Of a DNA stretch of 64,000 nt, positions 47,709 through 63,600 are shown piece by piece; position 1 is the stretch's first letter, and each line of letters begins with the position of its first letter. This DNA comes from Enterobacter cloacae (lineage in GTDB: Bacteria; Pseudomonadota; Gammaproteobacteria; Enterobacterales; Enterobacteriaceae). The notes under the pieces were generated by a model that was not told the DNA's origin, did not search any database, and saw only the letters and a list, made by a program, of their open reading frames with translations. Location: the NCBI GenBank assembly GCA_014169315.1, contig AP022133.1, positions 4,526,001-4,590,000 of the forward strand. The letters run 5' to 3'. The translations under genes and the position numbers were made by a program.

Positions 47709-49250
47709 ATGCAACTGAATTCCACCGAAATCAGCGAACTGATCAAGCAGCGCATTGCTCAGTTCAGTGTTGTGAGTGAAGCTCACAACGAAGGTACTAT
47801 TGTTTCTGTAAGCGACGGTGTTATCCGCATCCACGGCCTGGCCGATTGTATGCAGGGTGAAATGATCTCCCTGCCGGGTAACCGTTACGCTATCGCACTG
47901 AACCTGGAGCGCGACTCCGTAGGTGCAGTTGTGATGGGCCCATACGCTGACCTCGCCGAAGGCATGAAGGTTAAGTGTACTGGCCGTATTCTGGAAGTAC
48001 CGGTTGGCCGTGGCCTGCTGGGTCGTGTAGTTAACACCCTGGGTGCGCCAATCGACGGTAAAGGTCCGGTTGAGCACGATGGCTTCTCTCCAATCGAAGT
48101 TATCGCACCAGGCGTTATCGACCGTCAGTCCGTTGATCAGCCAGTACAGACTGGTTATAAATCCGTTGATGCCATGATCCCAATCGGTCGTGGTCAGCGT
48201 GAACTGATCATCGGTGACCGTCAGACCGGTAAAACCGCGATGGCTATCGACGCCATCATCAACCAGCGTGACTCCGGCATCAAATGTGTGTACGTGGCTA
48301 TCGGCCAGAAAGCGTCCACCATTTCCAACGTGGTTCGTAAACTGGAAGAGCACGGCGCACTGTCTAACACCATCGTTGTTGTGGCGACTGCGTCTGAATC
48401 TGCTGCACTGCAATACCTGGCACCATATGCTGGTTGCGCAATGGGCGAATACTTCCGTGACCGCGGTGAAGATGCACTGATCGTATACGATGACCTGTCT
48501 AAACAGGCTGTTGCTTATCGTCAGGTTTCCCTGCTGCTCCGTCGTCCACCAGGACGTGAAGCGTTCCCTGGCGACGTATTCTACCTCCACTCTCGTCTGC
48601 TGGAGCGTGCTTCCCGCGTTAACGCGGAATACGTCGAGAACTTCACCAAAGGTGAAGTGAAGGGTAAAACGGGCTCTCTGACCGCTCTGCCGATCATTGA
48701 AACCCAGGCGGGTGACGTTTCTGCGTTCGTTCCGACCAACGTAATCTCCATTACCGATGGTCAGATCTTCCTGGAAACCAACCTGTTTAACTCCGGTATT
48801 CGTCCGGCGGTTAACCCGGGTATCTCCGTATCCCGTGTTGGTGGTGCTGCTCAGACCAAGATCATCAAGAAACTGTCCGGTGGTATCCGTACCGCGCTGG
48901 CACAGTATCGTGAACTGGCTGCGTTCTCTCAGTTCGCATCCGATCTGGACGAAGCAACCCGTAAACAGCTGAGCCACGGTCAGAAAGTGACCGAGCTGCT
49001 GAAGCAGAAACAGTACGCTCCAATGTCTGTTGCTCAGCAGGGCCTGGTACTGTTCGCGGCTGAACGCGGTTACCTCGAAGATGTGGAACTGGCGAAAATC
49101 GGTAGCTTTGAAGCCGCTCTGTTGGCTTACGTTGACCGTGATCACGCTCCGCTGATGCAAGAGATCAACCAGACCGGTGGCTATAACGACGAAATCGAAG
49201 GCAAGCTGAAAGCTATCCTCGATTCCTTCAAAGCAACCCAATCCTGGTAA
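47709..49250 (+). CDS. atpA: ATP synthase F1 subunit alpha
   Basis: 513-residue non-catalytic nucleotide-binding subunit. Walker [10 protein letters not shown] near residue 169, Walker [11 protein letters not shown], and the Arg-finger region VSRVGGAAQ (E. coli Arg376). A 644-codon antisense open frame over it is a codon-bias shadow. Confidence 0.99.
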   Translation: MQLNSTEISELIKQRIAQFSVVSEAHNEGTIVSVSDGVIRIHGLADCMQGEMISLPGNRYAIALNLERDSVGAVVMGPYADLAEGMKVKCTGRILEVPVGRGLLGRVVNTLGAPIDGKGPVEHDGFSPIEVIAPGVIDRQSVDQPVQTGYKSVDAMIPIGRGQRELIIGDRQTGKTAMAIDAIINQRDSGIKCVYVAIGQKASTISNVVRKLEEHGALSNTIVVVATASESAALQYLAPYAGCAMGEYFRDRGEDALIVYDDLSKQAVAYRQVSLLLRRPPGREAFPGDVFYLHSRLLERASRVNAEYVENFTKGEVKGKTGSLTALPIIETQAGDVSAFVPTNVISITDGQIFLETNLFNSGIRPAVNPGISVSRVGGAAQTKIIKKLSGGIRTALAQYRELAAFSQFASDLDEATRKQLSHGQKVTELLKQKQYAPMSVAQQGLVLFAAERGYLEDVELAKIGSFEAALLAYVDRDHAPLMQEINQTGGYNDEIEGKLKAILDSFKATQSW

Positions 49251-49256
49251 TCGTCC

Positions 49257-49282
49257 GGCGGCTTGTCTCAGGACAAGCCGCC
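49257..49282 (+). other. hairpin between atpA and atpG
   Basis: Perfect 11-bp inverted repeat, GGCGGCTTGTC and GACAAGCCGCC, with a 4-nt loop, no U tract, 20 bp before the atpG start. Likely an mRNA processing or stability element inside the polycistron. Confidence 0.7.
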
Positions 49283-49301
49283 TGGCATTGAGGAGAAGCT
49301 C

Positions 49302-51579
<2,278 letters not shown>

Positions 51580-51599
51580 CGCCTTAATCGGAGGGTGAT

Positions 51600-52019
51600 A
51601 TGGCAATGACTTACCACCTGGACGTCGTCAGCGCAGAGCAACAAATGTTCTCTGGTCTGGTCGAGAAAATCCAGGTAACGGGTAGTGAAGGTGAACTGGG
51701 CATTTACCCAGGCCACGCACCGCTGCTCACCGCCATTAAGCCTGGTATGATCCGCATCGTTAAACAGTTCGGTCACGAAGAGTTTATCTATCTGTCCGGC
51801 GGCATTCTTGAAGTGCAGCCTGGTAGTGTGACCGTTCTGGCCGATACCGCTATTCGTGGCCAGGATCTCGACGAAGCGCGAGCCCTGGAATCGAAGCGTA
51901 AGGCTGAAGAGCACATTAGCAGCTCTCATGGTGACGTGGATTACGCTCAGGCGTCTGCGGAACTGGCCAAAGCGATCGCGAAACTGCGCGTTATCGAGTT
52001 GACCAAAAAAGCGATGTAA
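51600..52019 (+). CDS. atpC: ATP synthase F1 subunit epsilon
   Basis: 139-residue rotor subunit with an N-terminal beta sandwich and a C-terminal helical hairpin that inhibits ATP hydrolysis. Length and sequence match E. coli. It ends the atp operon, followed by a terminator. Confidence 0.98.
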   Translation: MAMTYHLDVVSAEQQMFSGLVEKIQVTGSEGELGIYPGHAPLLTAIKPGMIRIVKQFGHEEFIYLSGGILEVQPGSVTVLADTAIRGQDLDEARALESKRKAEEHISSSHGDVDYAQASAELAKAIAKLRVIELTKKAM

Positions 52020-52040
52020 CACCGGCTTGAAAAGCACAAA

Positions 52041-52071
52041 AGCCAGTCTGGTTTCCAGACTGGCTTTTTTT
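52041..52071 (+). terminator. atp operon terminator
   Basis: AGCCAGTCTGG (52041-52051) and CCAGACTGGCT (52055-52065), then seven T's. Confidence 0.95.
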
Positions 52072-52309
52072 ATGGATCTTTATTCCCGGTGCGAAAAATG
52101 GTTAAGCCATTGTGAGAACTGGTGACTTACTGCAAGAAAGCTATTTCTCAGAGAAAAAGTGATTTACTCTGCCCTAAAAAGTATCTTCAAATAGCCCGTA
52201 ATGCCCGGTGTTGAGCGTTTTAACGCCATTCCATTTTATGGCGAAAAATATGTAGAATTTTCAACGTCGAAGGGTTTTACTTCTCACTCAAATTACAGTC
52301 AGGACGCGT

Positions 52310-53680
52310 ATGTTGAACAATACGATGAGCGTGGTCATCCTTGCCGCTGGTAAAGGTACCCGCATGTATTCCGATCTTCCGAAGGTACTGCACACCCTGG
52401 CAGGAAAGCCAATGGTGCAGCATGTCATTGATGCCGCGAATGAACTTGGTGCTCGCCAGGTGCATTTGGTTTACGGACACGGTGGCGATCTGCTGAAAGA
52501 AACGTTGGATGATAACGCGCTCAACTGGGTACTTCAGGCAGAACAGTTGGGTACTGGCCATGCGATGCAGCAGGCAGCCCCCTTCTTTGCTGATGACGAA
52601 GACATCCTGATGCTTTACGGTGACGTCCCGCTGATCTCTGTTGAAACGCTGGCTCGCCTGCGTGAAGCCAAACCTCAGGGCGGCATCGGCCTGTTAACCG
52701 TCGTGCTGGACGATCCAAGTGGCTATGGCCGCATTACCCGTGAAAACGGCAACGTAACGGGTATCGTTGAGCACAAAGATGCCAGCGACGTTCAGCGTCA
52801 GATTCAGGAAATCAACACCGGCATCCTGATTGCCAATGGCGCGGATCTGAAGCGCTGGCTGTCAAAACTCAACAACAACAATGCCCAGGGTGAATATTAC
52901 ATCACCGACATCATTGCGATGGCGTATCAGGAAGGGCATGAGATTGCTGCGGTACATCCTGCACGTATCAGTGAAACGGAAGGGGTAAATAACCGTCTGC
53001 AGCTTTCCCGTCTGGAACGCGTTTATCAATCCGAACAGGCGGAAAAACTGCTGCTGGCGGGGGTTATGCTGCGCGATCCGGCGCGTTTTGATCTGCGCGG
53101 AACCTTGTCGCACGGGCGCGACGTTGAGATTGATACTAACGTTATTGTTGAAGGTCACGTTCAGCTTGGCAATCGCGTTAAAATTGGCAGCGGCTGTGTT
53201 ATCAAAAACAGCATCATCGGTGACGACTGCGAAATTAGCCCCTACAGTGTGGTGGAAGATGCCCGTCTGGATGCGGCATGTACCATTGGCCCGTTTGCAC
53301 GTCTGCGTCCGGGTGCTGAGCTGCTGGAAGGCGCTCATGTGGGTAACTTCGTTGAGATGAAAAAAGCGCGTCTGGGTAAAGGCTCCAAAGCCGGTCACTT
53401 GACCTATCTGGGCGACGCGGAAATTGGCGATAACGTGAACATTGGTGCAGGGACGATCACCTGTAACTATGACGGTGCCAATAAGTTTAAAACTATCATT
53501 GGTGATGACGTGTTTGTCGGTTCCGACACGCAGCTGGTGGCACCTGTCACCGTAGGCAACGGCGTGACCATTGCTGCCGGGACGACCGTAACGCGAGACG
53601 TGGCGGATAACGAGCTGGTGTTAAGCCGTGTACCGCAGGTGCACAAACAGGGCTGGAAACGCCCGGTGAAGAAGAAGTAA
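52310..53680 (+). CDS. glmU: bifunctional GlmU (GlcN-1-P acetyltransferase / GlcNAc-1-P uridylyltransferase)
   Basis: 456-residue trimeric enzyme making UDP-GlcNAc for peptidoglycan and LPS. The N-terminal pyrophosphorylase domain has [18 protein letters not shown] near residue 11 and YGDVPL near 103; the C-terminal left-handed beta helix (hexapeptide repeats, ~250-430) carries the acetyltransferase with His363 in [12 protein letters not shown]. Two NagC-like sites lie upstream. In E. coli glmU and glmS are cotranscribed. Confidence 0.98.
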   Translation: MLNNTMSVVILAAGKGTRMYSDLPKVLHTLAGKPMVQHVIDAANELGARQVHLVYGHGGDLLKETLDDNALNWVLQAEQLGTGHAMQQAAPFFADDEDILMLYGDVPLISVETLARLREAKPQGGIGLLTVVLDDPSGYGRITRENGNVTGIVEHKDASDVQRQIQEINTGILIANGADLKRWLSKLNNNNAQGEYYITDIIAMAYQEGHEIAAVHPARISETEGVNNRLQLSRLERVYQSEQAEKLLLAGVMLRDPARFDLRGTLSHGRDVEIDTNVIVEGHVQLGNRVKIGSGCVIKNSIIGDDCEISPYSVVEDARLDAACTIGPFARLRPGAELLEGAHVGNFVEMKKARLGKGSKAGHLTYLGDAEIGDNVNIGAGTITCNYDGANKFKTIIGDDVFVGSDTQLVAPVTVGNGVTIAAGTTVTRDVADNELVLSRVPQVHKQGWKRPVKKK

Positions 53681-53689
53681 CAGATTCAC

Positions 53690-53783
53690 TCCTCACCCTA
53701 ACCCTCTCCCCAAAGGGAGAAGGGAACGTTCGGTGCGGTGTTTTTCTCCCTCACCCCTTTGGGGAGAGGGTCGGGATGAGGGG
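53690..53783. repeat. GGAGAGGG-type repeats, facing pair between glmU and glmS
   Basis: One copy in inverted sense (CTCACCCTAACCCTCTCC) starts at 53690; a second in direct sense (GGGGAGAGGGTCGGGATGAG) ends at 53783. Together they can form a long hairpin in the glmUS mRNA. Confidence 0.8.
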
Positions 53784-53917
53784 ATAATATAATCCTCCAC
53801 CCAATAGCAGTACTTATAAAAATAGCCCCACTCTCTACAAGGCTCGGGGTGCCCGGAAAGGGTAAATACAGGTCAGCGACAACGCAGGCGTTATGCCTAA
53901 ATTCGGAATCTAAAACT

Positions 53918-55747
53918 ATGTGTGGAATTGTTGGCGCAGTTGCGCAGCGTGATATTGCTGAAATCCTTCTCGAAGGTTTACGTCGTCTGGAATACCGTGG
54001 CTACGACTCTGCCGGTCTGGCTGTCGTAGATGAAGAGGGTCATATGACCCGTTTGCGCCGCCTCGGTAAAGTGCAGATGCTGGCTCAGGCCGCGGAAGAA
54101 CATCCGCTGCACGGTGGTACGGGTATTGCGCATACCCGCTGGGCGACTCACGGCGAACCGTCTGAAGGCAACGCGCACCCGCATGTGTCTGAACACATCG
54201 TGGTGGTGCATAACGGTATTATTGAAAACCACGAACCGCTGCGCGAAGAGCTGAAAGCGCGTGGCTATACCTTCGTCTCTGAAACTGACACCGAAGTGAT
54301 TGCTCACCTGGTTCACTGGGAGCTGAAGCAGGGCGGCACACTGCGTGATGCCGTGCTGCGTGCTATCCCACAGCTGCGTGGTGCGTACGGTACGGTGATC
54401 ATGGATTCCCGCGACCCGTCCACACTGCTGGCAGCGCGTTCCGGTAGCCCGATGGTTATCGGTCTGGGTATGGGTGAAAACTTTATCGCTTCCGATCAGC
54501 TGGCTCTGCTGCCAGTTACTCGTCGCTTTGTCTTCCTGGAAGAAGGCGATATCGCGGAAGTGACGCGCCGTAGCGTGACCGTATTCGATACCAAAGGCGC
54601 GCCTGTGAAGCGTCAGGAGATCGAATCTAACCTGCAGTACGACGCGGGCGACAAAGGCGCTTACCGTCACTACATGCAGAAAGAGATTTACGAGCAGCCA
54701 AACGCCATCAAAAACACGCTGACCGGGCGTATCAGCCACGGTGAGGTGGATCTGAGCGAGTTGGGTGCGAGCGCTAACGAACTGCTCGGTAAGGTTGAGC
54801 ATATTCAGATCGTGGCCTGCGGTACGTCTTACAACTCCGGTATGGTGTCGCGTTACTGGTTTGAAGCGCTGGCTGGCGTACCATGCGATGTCGAAATCGC
54901 TTCTGAATTCCGCTACCGCAAATCCGCTGTGCGTCGTAACAGTCTGATGATCACCCTTTCCCAGTCTGGCGAAACGGCGGACACCCTGGCGGCGCTGCGT
55001 CTCTCCAAAGAGCTGGGTTACCTGGGTTCTCTGGCGATTTGTAACGTGCCTGGCTCCTCGCTGGTGCGTGAGTCCGATCTGGCGCTGATGACCAAAGCGG
55101 GTACTGAAATCGGCGTAGCGTCTACCAAAGCGTTTACTACCCAGCTGACCGTTCTGCTGATGCTGGTGGCAAAACTGGCGCGTCTGAAAGGTCTGGATGC
55201 TTCTGTCGAGCATGATATCGTTCATGGTCTGCAGGCACTGCCAAGCCGCATTGAACAGATGCTGTCGCAGGATAAACGCATTGAAGAGCTGGCTGAAGAT
55301 TTCTCCGACAAACACCACGCGCTGTTCCTGGGCCGTGGCGATCAGTATCCGATTGCGCTGGAAGGCGCACTGAAGCTGAAAGAGATCTCCTATATCCACG
55401 CTGAAGCCTACGCGGCAGGCGAGCTGAAACATGGCCCGCTGGCGCTGATTGACGCGGATATGCCTGTTATTGTTGTGGCACCTAACAACGAACTGCTGGA
55501 AAAACTGAAATCTAACATCGAAGAAGTGCGCGCTCGTGGTGGTGTACTTTATGTCTTCGCTGATAAGGATGCCGGTTTCACCAGCAGCGATAACATGCAC
55601 ATCATTGATATGCCGCATGTGGAAGAGGTCATTGCCCCGATCTTCTACACCGTTCCGCTGCAACTGCTGGCTTACCACGTGGCGCTGATCAAAGGCACCG
55701 ACGTAGACCAGCCGCGTAACCTGGCGAAATCTGTAACTGTAGAGTAA
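53918..55747 (+). CDS. glmS: glutamine-fructose-6-phosphate aminotransferase
   Basis: 609-residue enzyme making glucosamine-6-phosphate. An N-terminal class-II glutaminase domain (Cys1 nucleophile exposed by Met removal in [10 protein letters not shown]) is followed by two SIS isomerase domains (CGTSYNSG near 300; SQSGETADT near 348), ending [11 protein letters not shown] 53918 is needed to expose the Cys. In enterobacteria glmS mRNA is controlled by sRNAs GlmY/GlmZ; a facing repeat pair lies in the upstream UTR. Confidence 0.98.
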   Translation: MCGIVGAVAQRDIAEILLEGLRRLEYRGYDSAGLAVVDEEGHMTRLRRLGKVQMLAQAAEEHPLHGGTGIAHTRWATHGEPSEGNAHPHVSEHIVVVHNGIIENHEPLREELKARGYTFVSETDTEVIAHLVHWELKQGGTLRDAVLRAIPQLRGAYGTVIMDSRDPSTLLAARSGSPMVIGLGMGENFIASDQLALLPVTRRFVFLEEGDIAEVTRRSVTVFDTKGAPVKRQEIESNLQYDAGDKGAYRHYMQKEIYEQPNAIKNTLTGRISHGEVDLSELGASANELLGKVEHIQIVACGTSYNSGMVSRYWFEALAGVPCDVEIASEFRYRKSAVRRNSLMITLSQSGETADTLAALRLSKELGYLGSLAICNVPGSSLVRESDLALMTKAGTEIGVASTKAFTTQLTVLLMLVAKLARLKGLDASVEHDIVHGLQALPSRIEQMLSQDKRIEELAEDFSDKHHALFLGRGDQYPIALEGALKLKEISYIHAEAYAAGELKHGPLALIDADMPVIVVAPNNELLEKLKSNIEEVRARGGVLYVFADKDAGFTSSDNMHIIDMPHVEEVIAPIFYTVPLQLLAYHVALIKGTDVDQPRNLAKSVTVE

Positions 55748-55756
55748 TCCCTTCAG

Positions 55757-55783
55757 GCTCCACCTTCGGGTGGAGCTTTTTTT
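55757..55783 (+). terminator. glmS terminator
   Basis: GCTCCACC-TTCG-GGTGGAGC followed by seven T's. Confidence 0.95.
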
Positions 55784-55963
55784 ACCCCTCCTGGTTTGTT
55801 TTTAATCAACGCTTTCGTGTTTTTATTTATGACAATCTGTCATCTTCAGCTATTTTTTTCAGTGTCACATAAAGAAAATATTTCTGAAAACACACTGTCA
55901 TCCTAGTGGCTAACACAATGATAAATAAAGAATGTTTCGTTGCTTTTTAAGTGAAACTTTCGT

Positions 55964-56013
55964 TGTCATAAAACTGTCATAATTCGTACATTTATCTGTC
56001 ACCTGTTTGTCCT
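55964..56013 (+). promoter_or_regulatory. Pho boxes upstream of pstS
   Basis: TTGTCATAAAACTGTCAT at 55964-55981 and CTGTCAC-CTGT-TTGTCCT at 55996-56013 are two PhoB boxes (7-bp repeats with 4-bp spacing). More CTGTCAT half-sites occur at about 55837 and 55895. PhoB-P activation under phosphate limitation is expected. Confidence 0.9.
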
Positions 56014-56036
56014 ATTTTGCTCATCGTAGCCACTAA

Positions 56037-57110
<1,074 letters not shown>

Positions 57111-57131
57111 CAGGATATTTTTGACGAAGAT

Positions 57132-57203
57132 GGCGGGTGGCGCTAACGCTAACCCGCCCTACGGTTCAAGCTGTAGGCCCGGTTAGCGTTAGCGCCACCG
57201 GGC
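57132..57203. repeat. REP pair between pstS and pstC
   Basis: GGCGGGTGGCGC...ACCCGCC at 57132-57158 and its inverted partner GGCCCGG...CCACCGGGC at 57176-57203. Confidence 0.85.
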
Positions 57204-57235
57204 ATATTCGTAAGACGTTTTTAACAGAAGAGTGA

Positions 57236-59088
<1,853 letters not shown>

Positions 59089-59123
59089 TTTTTTACGGCG
59101 CGGCACCTCGCGGCGTCGAATGA

Positions 59124-59909
<786 letters not shown>

Positions 59910-59923
59910 TTCAGGAGTGCGCT

Positions 59924-60649
59924 ATGGACAATCTCAATCTTAACAAACACATTTCCGGCCAGTTTAACGCCGAGCTGGAAAGCATCCGCACTCAGGTGAT
60001 GACCATGGGCGGCATGGTGGAGCAGCAGCTTTCTGATGCGATCACCGCGATGCACAATCAGGATAGCGAGCTGGCGAAGCGCGTTATCGAAGGCGACAAA
60101 AACGTCAACATGATGGAAGTGGCCATCGACGAGGCTTGCGTGCGCATTATTGCCAAGCGCCAGCCAACGGCGAGCGACCTGCGTCTGGTGATGGCGATCA
60201 TCAAAACTATCGCCGAGCTGGAACGCATTGGTGACGTTGCGGATAAAATCTGCCGTACCGCACTGGAGAAATTCTCGCAGCAGCACCAGCCGCTGTTGGT
60301 TAGCCTGGAGTCGCTGGGTCGCCACACCGTGCAGATGCTGCACGACGTGCTGGATGCCTTTGCGCGTATGGATCTGGACGAAGCGGTGCGTATTTACCGT
60401 GAAGACAAGAAAGTTGACCAGGAGTATGAAGGCATCGTGCGTCAGCTGATGACCTACATGATGGAAGATTCACGTACGATCCCAAGCGTACTGACCGCCC
60501 TGTTCTGTGCGCGCTCAATTGAGCGTATCGGCGACCGCTGCCAGAACATTTGCGAATACATCTTCTACTTCGTGAAAGGTCAGGACTTCCGTCATGTGGG
60601 CGGCGACGAGCTGGATAAGCTGCTGGCAGATAAAGATCAGAAGGCGTGA
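59924..60649 (+). CDS. phoU: phosphate signalling regulator PhoU
   Basis: 241-residue helical protein (two PhoU domains with E/DxxxD metal-binding repeats, e.g. [12 protein letters not shown] and [12 protein letters not shown]) that couples the Pst transporter to PhoR and restrains Pho signalling. ATG 59924 gives [18 protein letters not shown] after a CAGGAG ribosome site. Confidence 0.97.
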   Translation: MDNLNLNKHISGQFNAELESIRTQVMTMGGMVEQQLSDAITAMHNQDSELAKRVIEGDKNVNMMEVAIDEACVRIIAKRQPTASDLRLVMAIIKTIAELERIGDVADKICRTALEKFSQQHQPLLVSLESLGRHTVQMLHDVLDAFARMDLDEAVRIYREDKKVDQEYEGIVRQLMTYMMEDSRTIPSVLTALFCARSIERIGDRCQNICEYIFYFVKGQDFRHVGGDELDKLLADKDQKA

Positions 60650-60657
60650 GGTTTGTG

Positions 60658-60727
60658 GCGGGTGGCGCTAACGCTTACCCGCCCTACGTATGCCATGCAG
60701 GCCGGATGGGTGTTAGCACCATCCGGC
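60658..60727. repeat. REP pair after phoU
   Basis: GGCGGGTGGCGC...ACCCGCC at 60658-60683, then GCCGGATGG...CCATCCGGC ending 60727, followed by CTTTGTTTTTT, which might act as a phoU terminator. Confidence 0.82.
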
Positions 60728-60736
60728 TTTGTTTTT

Positions 60737-61402
60737 TCAGCGTGTGATATTCCACCCGCGTGCCTTCCACAGTTCTGGCAGCTGTGCCAGATCGGTAAAC
60801 GTCGTCACTTTTGGATGATCGATCGGTTTGTTGTGCGGATCGGCACAGAAGTAAAACACCTCCATTCCCGCATCAATCCCCGACTGCGCACCCGCCATAG
60901 AGTCGTCCACCAGAATACAGTTTTCTACGTTGACGCTCATCGCCTTCGCCGCATGGAACATCAGTGCCGGGTCTGGCTTCCAGCGCTGAATATCGTAACC
61001 ACTGAACAGTTTTTCCGGGAAGTGGTGCAACATATCCAGTTTACCCAGCGAGTGCTGCATTTTGCTGACCGGGCCATTAGAGACCACGCAGATTGGCACC
61101 GTCATCGCATCCAGTAACCTGTTTGCACCAGTAATGACGTCAAGTTCAGCGTCGAACAGACGTGCGACTTCGGCACGGTATACCGGCTCCAGATCCGCTT
61201 TCACCAAATCCACATCGTGTTCTTCGTTAATGATGTCGATGATCTCGTAGAGCTTCACGCCCTTAAAGCGCCTGAACACCTCTTTGAGCTCGAGCGTGAT
61301 GCCAAATTCCTGGAACATGGTGACATACGCGCGGGAACAAATGACTTCACTGTCGACCAGCGTACCGTCGCAGTCGAAAAATACCGCTTCAATTCCGGAC
61401 AT
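60737..61402 (-). CDS. yieH: 6-phosphogluconate phosphatase YieH (HAD family)
   Basis: 221-residue HAD phosphatase, active on 6-phosphogluconate and some purine intermediates in E. coli. Motif I FFDCDGTLVDSE at residues 8-19, motif II VVSNGP, motif III Lys in RWKPDP, motif IV ILVDDSMAG. ATG 61402 gives MSGIEAVFFDCDG; a start 18 bp upstream adds MLKGKG. Divergent from adeP. Confidence 0.93.
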   Translation of the reverse strand: MSGIEAVFFDCDGTLVDSEVICSRAYVTMFQEFGITLELKEVFRRFKGVKLYEIIDIINEEHDVDLVKADLEPVYRAEVARLFDAELDVITGANRLLDAMTVPICVVSNGPVSKMQHSLGKLDMLHHFPEKLFSGYDIQRWKPDPALMFHAAKAMSVNVENCILVDDSMAGAQSGIDAGMEVFYFCADPHNKPIDHPKVTTFTDLAQLPELWKARGWNITR

Positions 61403-61451
61403 GCCTTTCCCTTTTAACAAGTTTAACGTTTACGTACTGCAGTTTTACGAG

Positions 61452-61467
61452 ACGCAATCGTTGCCGT
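61452..61467 (+). promoter_or_regulatory. PurR-box candidate upstream of adeP
   Basis: ACGCAATCGTTGCCGT matches 13 of 16 positions of the PurR consensus ACGCAAACGTTTGCGT, about 100 bp before adeP in the yieH-adeP divergent gap. Purine repression of this permease is known in E. coli. Confidence 0.65.
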
Positions 61468-61568
61468 ATAAGCAAAACCAATGAAAAAAAGTATCCCGCA
61501 ACTGCCCTTATTGTCGCATTTTGGTATAGGATAGCGACGAATTTTCCCTCCTTGTTCGGAAATTGATG

Positions 61569-62906
61569 ATGAGTCAACAACACACTACCCAGACATCTGG
61601 TCAGGGGCTGCTTGAGCGCGTGTTTAAACTGCGCGAGCATGGCACAACGGCACGCACCGAAGTGATCGCCGGTTTCACCACCTTCCTGACGATGGTCTAT
61701 ATCGTTTTTGTTAACCCACAAATTCTGGGCGTTGCTGGCATGGATACCAGCGCCGTCTTCGTGACCACCTGTCTGATCGCTGCGCTGGGCAGCATTCTGA
61801 TGGGGGTATTTGCCAACCTGCCTGTTGCTCTGGCTCCGGCGATGGGTCTGAATGCGTTCTTCGCGTTCGTGGTCGTTCAGGCTATGGGTCTGCCGTGGCA
61901 AGTGGGGATGGGGGCTATCTTCTGGGGTGCTATGGGTCTGCTGCTGCTGACCATTTTCCGCGTGCGTTACTGGATGATTGCCAATATTCCGGTGAGCCTA
62001 CGTGTAGGTATTACCAGCGGTATCGGCCTGTTCATCGGTATGATGGGGCTGAAAAATGCGGGTGTTATCGTGGCTAACCCGGATACGCTGGTCAGCATTG
62101 GTCACCTGACATCCCATAACGTGCTGCTGGGTGTGCTGGGCTTCTTTATCATCGCGATTCTGGCCTCCCGTAACATTCATGCGGCGGTACTGGTTTCCAT
62201 CGTGATCACCACGCTGCTGGGCTGGATGCTGGGCGACGTTCACTACAACGGTATCGTCTCCGCTCCGCCGAGTGTTTCTACGGTTATTGGTCACGTTGAC
62301 CTGGCCGGTTCTTTGAACCTGGGTCTGGCGGGCGTGATTTTCTCCTTCATGCTGGTGAACCTGTTTGACTCCTCCGGTACGCTGATTGGCGTGACTGACA
62401 AAGCGGGTCTGGCCGATGAAAAAGGCAAATTCCCGCGCATGAAGCAGGCGCTGTTTGTCGACAGTATCTCCTCCGTTGTTGGTTCCTTTATCGGTACCTC
62501 TTCCGTTACCGCGTATATTGAATCCTCTTCTGGTGTGTCTGTTGGCGGTCGTACCGGTCTGACGGCGGTTGTGGTCGGTATTCTGTTCCTGCTGGTGATT
62601 TTCCTTTCCCCGCTGGCCGGGATGGTTCCACCGTATGCGGCAGCCGGTGCGCTGATTTACGTGGGCGTACTGATGACCTCAAGCCTGGCTCGCGTGAAGT
62701 GGGAAGACTTGACCGAAGCGGTTCCTGCCTTTATTACCGCGGTGATGATGCCGTTCAGCTTCTCTATCACTGAAGGTATCGCGCTGGGCTTCATCTCTTA
62801 TTGTGTGATGAAGATCGGTACCGGTCGTTTCCGCGACCTCAGCCCATGCGTGATCATTGTGGCGCTGCTGTTTGTGCTGAAGATTGTGTTCATCGACGCG
62901 AAATAA
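61569..62906 (+). CDS. adeP: adenine permease AdeP (YieG)
   Basis: 445-residue inner-membrane adenine:H+ symporter of the AzgA-type NCS2 family, with about 13-14 hydrophobic helices and the family segment LPVALAPAMGLNAFFAF near residue 82. Three adjacent possible starts exist (TTG 61563, ATG 61566, ATG 61569); the last gives the E. coli-like MSQQHTTQTSGQG. Confidence 0.95.
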   Translation: MSQQHTTQTSGQGLLERVFKLREHGTTARTEVIAGFTTFLTMVYIVFVNPQILGVAGMDTSAVFVTTCLIAALGSILMGVFANLPVALAPAMGLNAFFAFVVVQAMGLPWQVGMGAIFWGAMGLLLLTIFRVRYWMIANIPVSLRVGITSGIGLFIGMMGLKNAGVIVANPDTLVSIGHLTSHNVLLGVLGFFIIAILASRNIHAAVLVSIVITTLLGWMLGDVHYNGIVSAPPSVSTVIGHVDLAGSLNLGLAGVIFSFMLVNLFDSSGTLIGVTDKAGLADEKGKFPRMKQALFVDSISSVVGSFIGTSSVTAYIESSSGVSVGGRTGLTAVVVGILFLLVIFLSPLAGMVPPYAAAGALIYVGVLMTSSLARVKWEDLTEAVPAFITAVMMPFSFSITEGIALGFISYCVMKIGTGRFRDLSPCVIIVALLFVLKIVFIDAK

Positions 62907-62944
62907 ACAGCAAGCTCTTTTCTTCGAAAAGGGCTTTAGTGTTT

Positions 62945-62980
62945 GCACCCTCTCCCGTGGGAGAGGGCTGAGGTGAGGGC
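62945..62980. repeat. GGAGAGGG-type repeat after adeP
   Basis: CCCTCTCCC-GT-GGGAGAGGG followed by CTGAGGTGAGGGC, between convergent adeP and chrR. Same family as 34306-34340 and 53690-53783. Confidence 0.8.
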
Positions 62981-62997
62981 ATCAGCCCGCACCTCTT

Positions 62998-63564
62998 TTA
63001 CGCCTTCACCCGCTTAATATAATCCCCAAACGCGGTCAGTTGGCCAGAAAGATGGTCACGCGTGCTCTGATCCACCACATCACCCGTCTGCGGGTCGACC
63101 TTGTTTTGAATCACTCCGCCCATAAATTCCGGCTTGTTCATTACCATTGCATCCAGGAATACCAGGATCTGGCGCAGGTGATACTGACAGCGAGCACCGC
63201 CAATGGCACCCATTGAACTGGTCTGGATCAACACCGGTTTACCCGAGAGCGGCTGCTCCGGCAAACGTGATAGCCAGTCGTTGGCATTCTTCAGACCGCC
63301 TGGAACCGAGTAGTTATACTCCGGCGTCACAATAACCACGCCATCAGCCTGACGAATTTGCGCTGCCAGGGCTTCCACGCTTTGCGGGAAGCCTTCTTCC
63401 TGCTGTACATCCGCATCATAAAGCGGAATATCGCCAATGGACGGCAGGGCGTTAATCTCCATTCCTGCTGGTGCCAGCTGTGGCAACGTGCGGGCAACCA
63501 TCCCGTTAAATGAACCTTTGCGCAGGCTTCCCAGTAACGTAACAACTTTCAACGTATCAGACAT
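62998..63564 (-). CDS. chrR: NAD(P)H-dependent FMN quinone/chromate reductase
   Basis: 188-residue flavoprotein (YieF) that reduces quinones by two electrons and also chromate, reducing oxidative stress. FMN phosphate-binding loop LLGSLRKGSFN at residues 10-20, and PEYNYSVPGGLKNANDWLSR near 82 is the family signature. It is 36 bp from yieE. Confidence 0.95.
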   Translation of the reverse strand: MSDTLKVVTLLGSLRKGSFNGMVARTLPQLAPAGMEINALPSIGDIPLYDADVQQEEGFPQSVEALAAQIRQADGVVIVTPEYNYSVPGGLKNANDWLSRLPEQPLSGKPVLIQTSSMGAIGGARCQYHLRQILVFLDAMVMNKPEFMGGVIQNKVDPQTGDVVDQSTRDHLSGQLTAFGDYIKRVKA

Positions 63565-63600
63565 GATTACTCCTGTTTCATCATGATGACCCTGAATGGA

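Noticed and set aside
53978..55678. 566-codon open frame antisense to glmS
   Set aside because: Same codon-bias effect; composition is unlike a protein and glmS on the other strand is certain.
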